Assembly: GCF_014650035.1 (NCBI RefSeq)
Contig: NZ_BMUE01000001.1
Location: forward strand, 860,742 to 924,741
Length of the DNA stretch: 64,000 nucleotides
Direction: 5' to 3'
From: Streptomyces lucensis JCM 4490
GTDB lineage: Bacteria; Actinomycetota; Actinomycetes; Streptomycetales; Streptomycetaceae
Position 1 is the first letter of the stretch. The number at the start of each line of letters is the position of its first letter. Below are positions 34,982 to 43,552 of this stretch, piece after piece. The translations under genes were made by a program, and so were the position numbers. The notes under the pieces are model-generated. The model was not told the DNA's origin and ran no database searches. It saw only the letters and a list, made by a program, of their open reading frames with translations.

Positions 34982-36682
34982 GACGATGCTCACGCCATCG
35001 AGGAGGGCCGCCAGCGCTGGCAGGCCCGCTACGACGCCGCGCGCAAGCGCGACGCTGACTTCACCACGCTCTCCGGCGATCCCGTGGAGCCGGTGTACGG
35101 GCCCCGACCGGGCGACACGTACGAGGGATTCGAGCGGATCGGCTGGCCGGGTGAGTACCCCTTCACCCGCGGGCTCCATCCGACCGGCTACCGCGGGCGC
35201 ACCTGGACCATCCGGCAGTTCGCCGGGTTCGGGAACGCCGAGCAGACCAACGAGCGGTACAAGATGATCCTGGCCGCGGGCGGCGGCGGGCTGTCCGTCG
35301 CCTTCGACATGCCGACCCTCATGGGGCGCGACTCCGACGACCCCCGCGCCCTCGGCGAGGTCGGCCACTGCGGGGTCGCCATCGACTCGGCCGCCGACAT
35401 GGAGGTCCTGTTCAAGGACATCCCGCTCGGCGACGTCACCACCTCCATGACGATCAGCGGCCCCGCCGTGCCCGTCTTCTGCATGTACCTGGTCGCGGCC
35501 GAGCGGCAGGGCGTGGACCCGGCGGTGCTCAACGGCACCCTGCAGACGGACATCTTCAAGGAGTACATCGCGCAGAAGGAGTGGCTCTTCCAGCCCGAGC
35601 CGCACCTGCGCCTGATCGGCGACCTGATGGAGCACTGCGCGGCCGGCATCCCCGCCTACAAGCCGCTGTCCGTCTCCGGCTACCACATCCGCGAGGCCGG
35701 CGCCACGGCGGCGCAGGAGCTGGCGTACACGCTCGCCGACGGCTTCGGCTACGTCGAGCTGGGGCTCAGCCGCGGGCTGGACGTCGACGTCTTCGCCCCG
35801 GGCCTCTCCTTCTTCTTCGACGCGCACGTGGACTTCTTCGAGGAGATCGCCAAGTTCCGCGCCGCGCGCCGGATCTGGGCCCGCTGGATGCGGGACGTGT
35901 ACGGCGCGAAGAGCGAGAAGGCGCAGTGGCTGCGCTTCCACACGCAGACCGCCGGGGTCTCGCTGACCGCGCAGCAGCCGTACAACAACGTGGTGCGCAC
36001 GGCCGTGGAGGCGCTCGCGGCGGTGCTCGGCGGCACCAACTCCCTGCACACCAACGCCCTGGACGAGACCCTGGCGCTGCCCAGCGAGCAGGCCGCCGAG
36101 ATCGCGCTGCGCACCCAGCAGGTGCTGATGGAGGAGACCGGGGTCGCCAACGTCGCCGACCCGCTGGGCGGTTCCTGGTACGTCGAGCAGCTGACGGACC
36201 GGATCGAGGCCGACGCGGAGAAGATCTTCGAACAGATCAAGGAGCGGGGGCTCAGGGCGCACCCGGACGGGCGGCACCCCATCGGGCCGATCACCTCCGG
36301 CATCCTGCGCGGGATCGAGGACGGCTGGTTCACCGGCGAGATCGCGGAGTCCGCCTTCCGCTACCAGCAGGCGCTGGAGAAGGGCGAGAAGCGGGTCGTG
36401 GGCGTCAACGTCGCGACCGGTTCCGTCACCGGCGACCTGGAGATCCTGCGGGTCAGTCACGAGGTGGAGCGCGAGCAGGTGCGGGTGCTCGCCGAGCGCA
36501 AGGCGGCCCGGGACGAGGGCGCGGTGCGTGCCGCGCTGGACGGCATGCTGGCCGCCGCCCGCTCCGGCGCCAACATGATCGAGCCCATGCTCGACGCCGT
36601 CCGCGCCGAGGCCACGCTGGGCGAGATCTGCGGGGTGCTGCGGGACGAGTGGGGGGTGTACACGGAGCCGGCGGGGTTCTGA
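34979..36682 (+). CDS. icmA: Isobutyryl-CoA mutase-type large subunit (B12-dependent)
   Basis: The 567-residue protein is the substrate-binding TIM-barrel subunit of a B12-dependent acyl-CoA mutase, most like IcmA (isobutyryl-CoA to n-butyryl-CoA). Motifs include the start [100 protein letters not shown] and [42 protein letters not shown]. It has no C-terminal B12-binding domain (no DxHxxG); the small subunit must be encoded elsewhere. In this family the active-site Phe/Gln positions separate isobutyryl- from methylmalonyl-CoA mutases, and I have not aligned them. Length equals IcmA. Confidence 0.88.
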   Translation: MDDAHAIEEGRQRWQARYDAARKRDADFTTLSGDPVEPVYGPRPGDTYEGFERIGWPGEYPFTRGLHPTGYRGRTWTIRQFAGFGNAEQTNERYKMILAAGGGGLSVAFDMPTLMGRDSDDPRALGEVGHCGVAIDSAADMEVLFKDIPLGDVTTSMTISGPAVPVFCMYLVAAERQGVDPAVLNGTLQTDIFKEYIAQKEWLFQPEPHLRLIGDLMEHCAAGIPAYKPLSVSGYHIREAGATAAQELAYTLADGFGYVELGLSRGLDVDVFAPGLSFFFDAHVDFFEEIAKFRAARRIWARWMRDVYGAKSEKAQWLRFHTQTAGVSLTAQQPYNNVVRTAVEALAAVLGGTNSLHTNALDETLALPSEQAAEIALRTQQVLMEETGVANVADPLGGSWYVEQLTDRIEADAEKIFEQIKERGLRAHPDGRHPIGPITSGILRGIEDGWFTGEIAESAFRYQQALEKGEKRVVGVNVATGSVTGDLEILRVSHEVEREQVRVLAERKAARDEGAVRAALDGMLAAARSGANMIEPMLDAVRAEATLGEICGVLRDEWGVYTEPAGF

Positions 36683-36722
36683 GACGCGGCGGGGTTCTGG
36701 GACCCGGCGGGGATCTGAGACC
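36669..36722 (+). repeat. Three 18-bp tandem repeats at the icmA 3' end
   Basis: Units of CGGCGGGG(T/A)TCTGRGACS occur at 36669-36686, 36687-36704 and 36705-36722. The first covers the last codons and stop of icmA (PAGF-stop); the other two follow it. Only a few bases differ, so the duplication of the gene end looks recent. Confidence 0.75.
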
Positions 36723-36734
36723 CCGCGGCCCCGC

Positions 36735-37352
36735 TCAGGCCGAGGAGGCCAGGCCCAGCAGCAGGACGCGCGTGAAGGAGCGCACCCACTCCTCGTCGGC
36801 CGGCTTGCCGCTCACCAGGGTGCGGTGGACCACCGCGCCCGCGACCACGTCGAAGATGAGGTCCCCCGTACGGGTGGCCTCGGCGGGGTCCGGCACAGAG
36901 GGGAGTTCGCCGCGGCGCTGGGCCCGCGCGCGGCCCTCCAGGACCAGGCGCATCTGGCGCTCGACGATCGAGGCGCGGATGCGCTCGCGCAGGGCGTCGT
37001 CGCGGGTCGACTCCGCGACCACCGCCATCAGGCCACTTTTGGCCTCCGGGCGGGCCAGGATGGCCGCGAACTGCAGCACCACGCCCTCGATGTCGGCGGC
37101 GAGGCTGCCGCGGTCGGGCAGTTCCAGCTCGTCGAACAGCTCGGCCACCGCGTCCACGACCAGTTCGTTCTTGCCCGCCCAGCGGCGGTAGAGCGTGGTC
37201 TTCGCGACCCCGGCCCGGGTGGCGACGTCCCCCAGGGTGAGCTTCGACCAGCCCAGTTCGACCAGCGCCTCCCGCGTCGCCGCCAGGATCGCGGCGTCCG
37301 CGGCCGCGCTGCGCGGGCGTCCGGTACGGCTGGCGGGGGTGCGGCTCTGCAT
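36735..37352 (-). CDS. TetR family repressor
   Basis: The 205-residue regulator starts [35 protein letters not shown]. Its HTH is SKLTLGDVATRAGVAKTTLYRRWAGKNELVVDAVAELF (about 34-70). The C-terminal dimer/ligand part is helical, with RIRASIVERQMRLVLEGRARAQRRGELP. ATG 37352 is favoured over the longer frame because the upstream region holds an operator-like dyad. It converges on icmA, with 52 bp between stops, and could regulate icmA or itself. The ligand is unknown. Confidence 0.88.
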   Translation of the reverse strand: MQSRTPASRTGRPRSAAADAAILAATREALVELGWSKLTLGDVATRAGVAKTTLYRRWAGKNELVVDAVAELFDELELPDRGSLAADIEGVVLQFAAILARPEAKSGLMAVVAESTRDDALRERIRASIVERQMRLVLEGRARAQRRGELPSVPDPAEATRTGDLIFDVVAGAVVHRTLVSGKPADEEWVRSFTRVLLLGLASSA

Positions 37353-37364
37353 GACCTGACCATA

Positions 37365-37375
37365 AACCGACGGTT
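37365..37375. promoter_or_regulatory. Candidate TetR autoregulatory dyad
   Basis: AACCG-A-CGGTT is a perfect 11-bp palindrome, 12 nt upstream of the TetR start. Sites built on AACCG/CGGTT are common operators of this repressor group, so autoregulation is inferred. Confidence 0.5.
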
Positions 37376-37436
37376 CCTGTGGCGTGGTGAGGGAGATCAC
37401 CGGGCTGTGGTGTCGCGAGGCGCCCTCATGCCATTA

Positions 37437-37453
37437 CGCTACGGGTCGTAGCG
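37437..37453. promoter_or_regulatory. Perfect 7-bp inverted repeat before the thioredoxin-TPR gene
   Basis: CGCTACG (37437-37443) and CGTAGCG (37447-37453) with a GGT spacer lie about 110 nt upstream of the thioredoxin-like gene and 85 nt from the TetR gene. It could be an operator or part of a hairpin in the leader. There is no other support. Confidence 0.35.
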
Positions 37454-37561
37454 AAAGCTCGCGAGGGACGTACGCGGGCGACGACCATGGCGTGGGGTGG
37501 GGACCCGGCGCCGCAGCACACGGTTTTTCATTCAGGCGCGGGAACGGGGGAGGATAGACGC

Positions 37562-38536
37562 ATGCAGCCACGGAACATGTCCATGAGCGGCGTCGTCGAC
37601 CTCGCCGCGGTGAAGGCGGCCCAGGAGGCCAAGGCCAAGGCCGAGCAGACGCGCGCCGAAGCCGCCCGGCAGGGCGGCGCGGGGGCCGTCTCCCCGGCCG
37701 ATCTCGTCATCGACGTCGACGAAGCCGGTTTTGAGCGCGACGTCCTCCAGCGCTCCGCCGAAGTACCCGTCGTCATCGACTTCTGGGCCGAGTGGTGCCA
37801 GCCCTGCAAGCAGCTGAGCCCGGTCCTGGAACGGCTGGCCGTCGAGTACGACGGGCGCTTCCTCCTCGCCAAGATCGACGTCGACGCCAACCAGATGCTG
37901 ATGCAGCAGTTCGGGGTGCAGGGCATCCCGGCCGTCTTCGCCGTGGTGGCGGGACAGGCCCTGCCGCTGTTCCAGGGCGCGGCCGGCGAGCAGCAGATCC
38001 GGCAGACGCTGGACCAGCTCGTGCAGGTCGCCGAGCAGCGCTTCGGCCTGACCGGTCTGACCGTCGACCCGGACGCGGAGCCGGGCGGCGCCCCCGTCGC
38101 GACCGCCGCGCCGGAGGGGCCGTACGACGCGCTCCTGAACGCCGCCGCACAGGCCCTGGACGCGGGCGACCTGGGCGGCGCCGTCCAGGCCTACAAGAAC
38201 GTGCTGGCCGACGACCCGGCCCACCCCGAGGCGAAGCTCGGCCTCGCACAGGCCGAACTGCTCCAGCGGGTGCAGGACTTCGACCCGCAGAAGGTGCGCC
38301 GGGAGGCGGCCGAGAAGCCGGCCGACGCGGACGCCCAGATCGCCGCCGCCGACCTGGACCTGGTGGGCGGTCATGTCGAGGACGCCTTCGGGCGGCTGAT
38401 CGAGACCGTGCGGCGCACGGCGGGTGACGACCGTGACACGGTACGGCGCCGGCTGCTGGAGCTGTTCGAGGTGGTGGGCCCCGAGGACCCGCGGGTGATC
38501 GCGGCGCGCCGGGCGCTGGCACGCGCCCTGTTCTGA
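37562..38536 (+). CDS. Thioredoxin-domain protein with C-terminal TPR region (YbbN/CnoX-like)
   Basis: The 324-residue protein starts MQPRNMSMSGVVDLAAVKAAQEAKAKAEQT. A thioredoxin fold is at about 60-165 with VVIDFWAEWCQPCKQLSPVLERLAVEY (active site WCQPC) and GIPAVFAVVAGQALPLFQGAAGEQQIRQTLDQL. The C-terminal 200-324 is helical repeat (YDALLNAAAQALDAGDLGGAVQAYKNVLADDPAHPEAKLGLAQAEL then DEDPRVIAARRALARALF-like end). This matches YbbN/CnoX, redox-linked holdase chaperones. The Cys pair is complete, so redox activity is possible. Confidence 0.86.
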   Translation: MQPRNMSMSGVVDLAAVKAAQEAKAKAEQTRAEAARQGGAGAVSPADLVIDVDEAGFERDVLQRSAEVPVVIDFWAEWCQPCKQLSPVLERLAVEYDGRFLLAKIDVDANQMLMQQFGVQGIPAVFAVVAGQALPLFQGAAGEQQIRQTLDQLVQVAEQRFGLTGLTVDPDAEPGGAPVATAAPEGPYDALLNAAAQALDAGDLGGAVQAYKNVLADDPAHPEAKLGLAQAELLQRVQDFDPQKVRREAAEKPADADAQIAAADLDLVGGHVEDAFGRLIETVRRTAGDDRDTVRRRLLELFEVVGPEDPRVIAARRALARALF

Positions 38537-39160
38537 CCGGCGCCGGACACGCCACGGGCTTGTGATGCCGGGGTGAAACATTCGCCGAGAGGCGTCGAGG
38601 CGACCGCGCTTTACCAAATCTTGGTAATCGCGGTCGCTGTTACTCCGAGTAAATCCGAGCCGTTGGTCTGTCTGGATTCGTCCAGGGATCAACGGCTTTG
38701 TTCTGCCCTGAAGTGCCACCCAGGGTGGCTTTCCGAGACCGGTCGGTCGTCCTCCGGTTATCCGGCCGTTACTAGCCAGTAACGAACCCCCTTGTGTCCG
38801 GGCCGAGAATGCACCACGATCGGCGACGCTCGGTCCTATCCCAATACCCCGGCAGCCGGTCGGGTCACGGGAGACTCTGGGTCCCCACCGAGCAGAGCCG
38901 GCGGCAGTGGTGCCGGCTCTTGGGCAGGGGGGTCTTCGCCGTCCGGTGAAGCCTGTCCAGCAAGGTTGTGCGTGATGCGTGTCAGGCGCGACCAGTGGTT
39001 GTCGCTCGGGGGTGATCGCCGGTGATTCGGGCGCGGTTCGCGCCGCCGAGTGCAGGCGCTCTCCTTCCCGAGGACGTAGCACTTCTCCCATCCCTGCCTG
39101 GCTGAGCCGCCGACTGGGGCGAGTCCGGGCCAGGAGATGTACGTCCGAGAAGGAGGAAAT
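38537..39160 (+). promoter_or_regulatory. 624-bp intergenic region with three dyads
   Basis: This region precedes the DUF6230 gene. Element 1 is a large hairpin: CGACCGCG (38601-38608) and TTACCAA (38611-38617) pair with TTGGTAA (38621-38627) and CGCGGTCG (38629-38636) around ATC, interrupted by a 2/1-nt bulge. Element 2 is TTACTC-C-GAGTAA (38640-38652). Element 3 is GTTACT-AGCC-AGTAAC (38768-38783). All three share the ends TTAC and GTAA. I see no gene; an antisense frame at 38836-39321 lacks support. The rest is plausible promoter DNA, with AAGGAGG at 39150-39156. Confidence 0.6.
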
Positions 39161-39808
39161 ATGGAGTCCCAGGTGCGTGGCGGGACCAGATGGAAGCGCT
39201 TCGCTGTGGTCATGGTCCCCAGCGTCGCCGCTACGGCCGCGATAGGTGTCGCCCTCGCGCAGGGCGCTCTCGCTGCTTCGTTCAGCGTGTCGGGCCAGGA
39301 GTTCAAGGTCACGGCCGACACCCTGCACGGTGAGGGTTTCGCGCAGTACGGAGCGGTCGACAGCGGTTACACGCTCGACGGCAAGAAGACGGCCCACGCC
39401 GTCGCCGTCTCGTCCTTCAAGGACGCGACGATCAAGAACATGTGCCAGTCCGTGGTCACCCCGGACGTGCCGTTCCTCGGCTCGATCACCCTCCGCCTGG
39501 AGGCTGGTGGCGCCGGTCACGACGCGGTCTCGGCCCACAACCTGTACATCGACGTCGACGACCTGAACGCGGACGCCACGTTCAACGGCATCGACATCGG
39601 TGTGGCCGCCAAGGACGCCAGCAAGGGTCCGGGCATGAAGGGCAACGGCGAGCAGGCCAACCCCTACGGCTTCGCTCAGCAGGCCGACTCGGCCGACCTG
39701 ACCAACGTGAAGCAGACGGCGTGGGCGACCACCGCCGGAACCTTCAAGCTCAGCGGTCTCCACATGTCGCTGCACAAGGGCGACGGCAAGGGAATCGAGT
39801 GCTACTAG
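39161..39808 (+). CDS. DUF6230 secreted or cell-surface protein
   Basis: The 215-residue protein starts MESQVRGGTRWKRFAVVMVPSVAATAAIGVALAQGALAASFSVSGQ. This is an N-terminal signal peptide or anchor, with a likely cleavage near ALAA-SFSV. The mature part is beta-rich (SGQEFKVTADTLHGEGFAQYGAVDSGYTLDGKKTAHAVAV, NLYIDVDDLNADATFNGIDIGVAAKDAS) and ends GDGKGIECY. DUF6230 proteins are often wrongly named cholesterol esterase; there is no esterase GxSxG here. AAGGAGG (39150-39156) precedes ATG 39161, decisively over GTG- or ATG-led longer frames. It is followed by a DUF6114 gene, a conserved pair. Confidence 0.85.
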   Translation: MESQVRGGTRWKRFAVVMVPSVAATAAIGVALAQGALAASFSVSGQEFKVTADTLHGEGFAQYGAVDSGYTLDGKKTAHAVAVSSFKDATIKNMCQSVVTPDVPFLGSITLRLEAGGAGHDAVSAHNLYIDVDDLNADATFNGIDIGVAAKDASKGPGMKGNGEQANPYGFAQQADSADLTNVKQTAWATTAGTFKLSGLHMSLHKGDGKGIECY

Positions 39809-39926
39809 GCACTCGGTGATCGGGCGGGGGAGCCGACGGCGCCCCCGCCCGTTCCATCACCGGCCGTGCCTTCACGCGCGGCACACATCACCACCACAGC
39901 AACGCCGCACCAGGGAGCTGTTTTCC

Positions 39927-40517
39927 ATGAGCGCCGAGACTCCTGCCGCCGAATCCGGCCAGCACACCAGCCGGAAGCTGCAGTTCCGCGCCTGGCGGGG
40001 CACGCGTCCGTTCTGGGCCGGCCTGTACGTCCTGCTCAGCGGTCTTCCGATCATGTACTTCCCGTACTTCCACCTCCAGCTCGGTCACCTGACGCTGGCG
40101 ATGGCGACCACGGCCGGAGCCGGCTCCCTGATCATCGGCGTGCTGCTCGTCGTTCTGGGCATCAGCCTCTGGTTCCAGAAGCACGTGCGCACGTTCGCGG
40201 GAGTCGCCGCGATCCTGCTCGCGCTGGTGTCGCTCCCCGTGTCCAACTTCGGCGGCTTCCTCATGGGCTTCCTGCTCGCCCTCATCGGCGGAGCGATGGC
40301 GATCGCCTGGGTGCCCGGCGCACCGGAGCAGCCGCAGCCGCCGGCCGAGGCCGCGCCGGCCGAGGGCGGCGCTCCCGGGACCGCGCCGCTGCCCCGGCAG
40401 GGGACGGAGCCGGTCGGCGACGGGGACACCTCCCAGGCCGCTGTGGCACTGGAGAAGAACGACCTGTCAGGAACGAGCCCGGCCAACGGGGCGAACGGGA
40501 GGCACAGTGCCGGCTGA
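39927..40517 (+). CDS. DUF6114 multi-pass membrane protein
   Basis: The 196-residue protein has four hydrophobic segments in about 20-125: PFWAGLYVLLSGLPIMYFPYF, LTLAMATTAGAGSLIIGVLLVVLGISLWF, FAGVAAILLALVSLPVSNFGGF and LMGFLLALIGGAMAIAWV. The C-terminal 70 residues are Pro/Ala/Gly-rich and probably disordered. This is the DUF6114 family, always seen beside DUF6230. ATG 39927 follows AGGGAGC. Its stop overlaps the next gene by 11 bp (40507-40517). It may form a membrane platform for the secreted partners. Confidence 0.85.
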   Translation: MSAETPAAESGQHTSRKLQFRAWRGTRPFWAGLYVLLSGLPIMYFPYFHLQLGHLTLAMATTAGAGSLIIGVLLVVLGISLWFQKHVRTFAGVAAILLALVSLPVSNFGGFLMGFLLALIGGAMAIAWVPGAPEQPQPPAEAAPAEGGAPGTAPLPRQGTEPVGDGDTSQAAVALEKNDLSGTSPANGANGRHSAG

Positions 40518-41931
40518 CGAGGTGACCCGCGGGAGCGACGTGGAGGAGCCCCGCGCGAGAACCGGGCCCCGCCACGCGGCACCCAGGAAGCCGCTGTTCA
40601 CCAGGTTCCACATGCCTGCCGGCAAGGCGATAGCCTCCGTGGCGATGCCGACCGCGGTGCTCATGGGCATGGGCTTCACGTCGACGCTCGCGCTGGCCGA
40701 CAACGGCAGCCCGTCCCCGTCGACGACCGCCAAGAGCCTCACGGCCGACGAGTACAAGGACTGCGTCAAGGCGCTGGACGACGCCAAGGACCCCTCGGCC
40801 TCGCCGTCGCCGTCCGCCTCGGAGACGACCGGGACGCCGGACACCGCGACGCCGTCGACGGACACCGGTGCCGAGGACTCCAAGGCCTCGGGCAAGACCT
40901 CTTCGCCGGATTCAGGTTCCGACGACAAGGCCGCGCCCAAGCCCGCCGACACCTCCGGGTCCTCGGACTCCGGCACCTCCGGCTCCGGCTCGTCCGACTC
41001 GGGCTCCGACTCGGGCTCCGGCACGGGTTCCGGCACGGGTTCCGACTCGGGCTCCGGCACGGGCTCCGGTGGTGACACGGCCACGCCCAGCCCGTCCGCG
41101 TCCCAGAGCAGCGGCGGCGGTGTGCTGGACAAGATCGGCGACACCCTCGGTGACATCCTCACCGGCGGGGACAAGGACTCCGCCACGGCGTCCGCGAGCC
41201 CGACGCCGTCCGCCTCCCCCTCGGCGGACGCGTCCTCGGCCCCGCAGCCCGGGAGCGACACGTCGAAGTCCGGCACGGACACTGCCTCCGACACCGTCAA
41301 GGACACCGCCTCCAAGGCCGGCAAGACGGTCGAGGACACGGTGAAGAACACCACCGACAAGGCCTCCAGGACGGCCGAGGACACCACCGGCAAGGTGAAG
41401 GACGCGACCGAGTCGGCGACGCCGGCACCGTCCGCGAGCGCCTCCACGTCCGCGGAGGACTGCCCGGTGGCCACCGACGACGAGGGCGGCGTCGACAACA
41501 AGACGCTGGTCGCGGACGACCCCTGGTACCTCAACGCCAGCTCGCTGCTGCTCAAGGGCGCCGACTACCAGGGCATCGTCGAGGTGAAGACGGCCAACGG
41601 CACCAAGAAGAAGGTGCTGAAGTACGTCATCTCCGACGGCACGGAGATCGGCGACCTGCACCAGACGGTGAACGACAAGCAGGCCGGCAAGACGTACCAC
41701 GTGCAGGCGGCCAAGGGATCCAAGTCCACGATCACCGGCGGCAAGACCGTGATGTACACCGAGAGCATCTCCGGCAACCTGCTCGGGCTGATCCCGGTCA
41801 CGTTCAGCCCCGACAGCCCGCCCCCGCTGAACATCCCGCTGATCTACTTCACCAACGTGAAGGTGGTCCAGGCGGCGCAGTTCGGCGGCAACCTGCACGT
41901 GCCCGGCATGCACGTGTACACGACCGGCTGA
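40507..41931 (+). CDS. Secreted Ser/Thr/Asp-rich protein with LEA-like segment and C-terminal domain
   Basis: The 474-residue protein starts at GTG 40507. A signal/anchor is at about 38-60 (PAGKAIASVAMPTAVLMGMGFTSTLALA). A long Ser/Thr/Gly/Asp/Pro linker (about 65-245) includes SDSGSGTGSGTGSDSGSGTG. Residues about 255-305 (DTASDTVKDTASKAGKTVEDTVKNTTDKASRTAEDTTGKVKDATE) show an 11-residue Thr/Ala/Lys/Asp period like LEA group 3 proteins. The C-terminal 155 residues form a conserved domain (DNKTLVADDPWYLNASSLLLKGADYQGIVEVKTANGTKK). It is the third gene of the DUF6230/DUF6114 operon. The function is unknown; it may coat spores or the cell wall. Confidence 0.75.
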   Translation: MPADEVTRGSDVEEPRARTGPRHAAPRKPLFTRFHMPAGKAIASVAMPTAVLMGMGFTSTLALADNGSPSPSTTAKSLTADEYKDCVKALDDAKDPSASPSPSASETTGTPDTATPSTDTGAEDSKASGKTSSPDSGSDDKAAPKPADTSGSSDSGTSGSGSSDSGSDSGSGTGSGTGSDSGSGTGSGGDTATPSPSASQSSGGGVLDKIGDTLGDILTGGDKDSATASASPTPSASPSADASSAPQPGSDTSKSGTDTASDTVKDTASKAGKTVEDTVKNTTDKASRTAEDTTGKVKDATESATPAPSASASTSAEDCPVATDDEGGVDNKTLVADDPWYLNASSLLLKGADYQGIVEVKTANGTKKKVLKYVISDGTEIGDLHQTVNDKQAGKTYHVQAAKGSKSTITGGKTVMYTESISGNLLGLIPVTFSPDSPPPLNIPLIYFTNVKVVQAAQFGGNLHVPGMHVYTTG

Positions 41932-41965
41932 GCGGTCGTACGAGCCTCTCCGGGAGCCGCACACA

Positions 41966-42002
41966 GCTGAGGGCGCCCCCTGTCACAGGGGGCGCCCTCA
42001 GC
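41966..42002. terminator. Strong bidirectional terminator between the surface-protein operon and pyk
   Basis: A perfect 17-bp stem pairs 41966-41982 with 41986-42002 (core TGAGGGCGCCCCCTG) around the 3-nt loop TCA. It lies 35 nt after the stop of the operon and 46 nt from the pyk stop on the other strand, so it can end both. Confidence 0.85.
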
Positions 42003-42047
42003 GCCGTACGAGGCCCTCGGCCGTGTCCGCGACCCGGGCGGGCTGGG

Positions 42048-43472
42048 TCAGTTGCCGCCGCCGAGGTGGTGCACGCGCAGCATGTTGGTGGTGCCCGGGA
42101 CGCCGGGGGGCGAGCCGGCGGTGATGATGACGGTGTCGCCCGCGTCGAACCGGTTGAGCTTGGCGACCTCCTGGTCCACCAGGTCGACCATCTCGTCGGT
42201 GGTGTTCACGAACGGCACCACGTGCGACTCGACGCCCCAGCTCAGGGTGAGCTGGTTGCGGGTGGCCTCCTCCGTGGTGAAGGCGACGATCGGCTGGGTC
42301 GCGCGGTAGCGGGACAGCCGGCGCGCGGTGTCACCGGAGTTGGTGAAGGCGATCAGTCCCTTGCCGCCGAGGAAGTCGGCGATCTCGCAGGCCGCGCGGG
42401 CCACCGAGCCGCCCTGGGTGCGCGGCTTCTTGCCCGGCACCAGCGGCTGCAGGCCCTTGGAGAGCAGCTCCTGCTCCGCCGCGGCGACGATCTTCGACAT
42501 GGTCTTGACCGTCTCGACGGGGTACGCGCCCACGCTCGACTCGGCCGACAGCATGACCGCGTCGGCGCCGTCCAGGATCGCGTTGGCCACGTCGGAGGCC
42601 TCGGCGCGGGTCGGGCGGGAGTTGGTGATCATCGACTCCATCATCTGGGTCGCCACGATCACCGGCTTGGCGTTGCGCCGGCACAGCTCGATCAGGCGCT
42701 TCTGCACCATGGGGACCTTCTCGAGCGGATACTCGACGGCCAGGTCGCCACGGGCCACCATGACGGCGTCGAACGCCGCCACGACGTCCTCCATGTTCTC
42801 GACCGCCTGCGGCTTCTCCACCTTGGCGATCACCGGGACCCGGCGGCCCTCCTCGTCCATCACCCGGTGGACGTCGTGCACGTCCTTGGCGTCCCGGACG
42901 AAGGACAGGGCGACCATGTCGCAGCCCATGCGGAGGGCGAAGCGCAGGTCCTCGATGTCCTTCTCGCTGAGCGCGGGCACGTTGACGGCCGCGCCGGGCA
43001 GGTTGATGCCCTTGTGGTCGGAGACGACACCGCCCTCGATGACGATCGTCCGCACGCGCGGGCCCTCGACGTCCAGGACCTTCAGCTCGACGTTGCCGTC
43101 GTTGATCAGGACCTGGTCGCCGCGGGAGACGTCGCCGGGCAGCCCCTTGTACGTCGTGCCGCAGATGTTCTTGTCGCCCGGCACGTCCTCGGTCGTGATG
43201 ACGAACTCGTCACCACGCTCGAGTTCGACCGGACCCTCGGCGAAGGTCTCCAGGCGGATCTTCGGGCCCTGCAGGTCGGCGAGGACACCGATGGCCCGGC
43301 CGGTCTCCTTGGACGCGGCCCGGACGCGGTCGTACCGCGCCTGGTGCTCGGCGTGGGTGCCGTGGCTGAAGTTGAACCGGGCCACATTCATGCCCGCGTC
43401 GATCATGGCGACGAGCATCTCGTGGGAGTCGACCGCGGGGCCGAGAGTACAGACGATTTTCGAACGGCGCAT
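42048..43472 (-). CDS. pyk: Pyruvate kinase
   Basis: The 474-residue enzyme makes pyruvate and ATP from phosphoenolpyruvate. The start MRRSKIVCTLGPAVDSHEMLVAMIDAGMNVARFNFSHGTHAEH is a family signature. The B domain is followed by EKPQAVENMEDVVAAFDAVMVARGDLAVEYPLEKVPMVQKRLIELCRRNAKPVIVATQMMESM, containing the metal and PEP ligands (Lys, Glu, MVARGDL). The C-terminal domain ends GSPPGVPGTTNMLRVHHLGG. It lies 80 bp downstream of ackA on the same strand, possibly with its own promoter at 43501. From memory Streptomyces has a second pyk elsewhere. Confidence 0.95.
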   Translation of the reverse strand: MRRSKIVCTLGPAVDSHEMLVAMIDAGMNVARFNFSHGTHAEHQARYDRVRAASKETGRAIGVLADLQGPKIRLETFAEGPVELERGDEFVITTEDVPGDKNICGTTYKGLPGDVSRGDQVLINDGNVELKVLDVEGPRVRTIVIEGGVVSDHKGINLPGAAVNVPALSEKDIEDLRFALRMGCDMVALSFVRDAKDVHDVHRVMDEEGRRVPVIAKVEKPQAVENMEDVVAAFDAVMVARGDLAVEYPLEKVPMVQKRLIELCRRNAKPVIVATQMMESMITNSRPTRAEASDVANAILDGADAVMLSAESSVGAYPVETVKTMSKIVAAAEQELLSKGLQPLVPGKKPRTQGGSVARAACEIADFLGGKGLIAFTNSGDTARRLSRYRATQPIVAFTTEEATRNQLTLSWGVESHVVPFVNTTDEMVDLVDQEVAKLNRFDAGDTVIITAGSPPGVPGTTNMLRVHHLGGGN

Positions 43473-43500
43473 GGGGCGATCCTATCGGTTTGTTTCGCAA

Positions 43501-43512
43501 CGGAATATTCCG
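43501..43512. promoter_or_regulatory. Perfect 12-bp palindrome in the ackA-pyk gap
   Basis: CGGAATATTCCG lies 28 nt upstream of the pyk start. On the minus strand TAGGAT (complement of 43479-43484) is a possible pyk -10, and the palindrome would overlap its -35. An operator role is inferred from position only. Confidence 0.4.
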
Positions 43513-43552
43513 TCTGGCGGAAGATACAAATGAGTGCCACGGCGCTCAGGTG

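Noticed and set aside
34634..36682. A 682-codon frame with a longer icmA
   Set aside because: The added N-terminus is a shadow of the DUF3817 gene; the family start [10 protein letters not shown] lies at 34979.
38836..39321. A 161-codon frame on the minus strand across the DUF6230 leader and start
   Set aside because: It overlaps a well-supported gene with a strong ribosome site, has unlikely composition and no recognisable domain.
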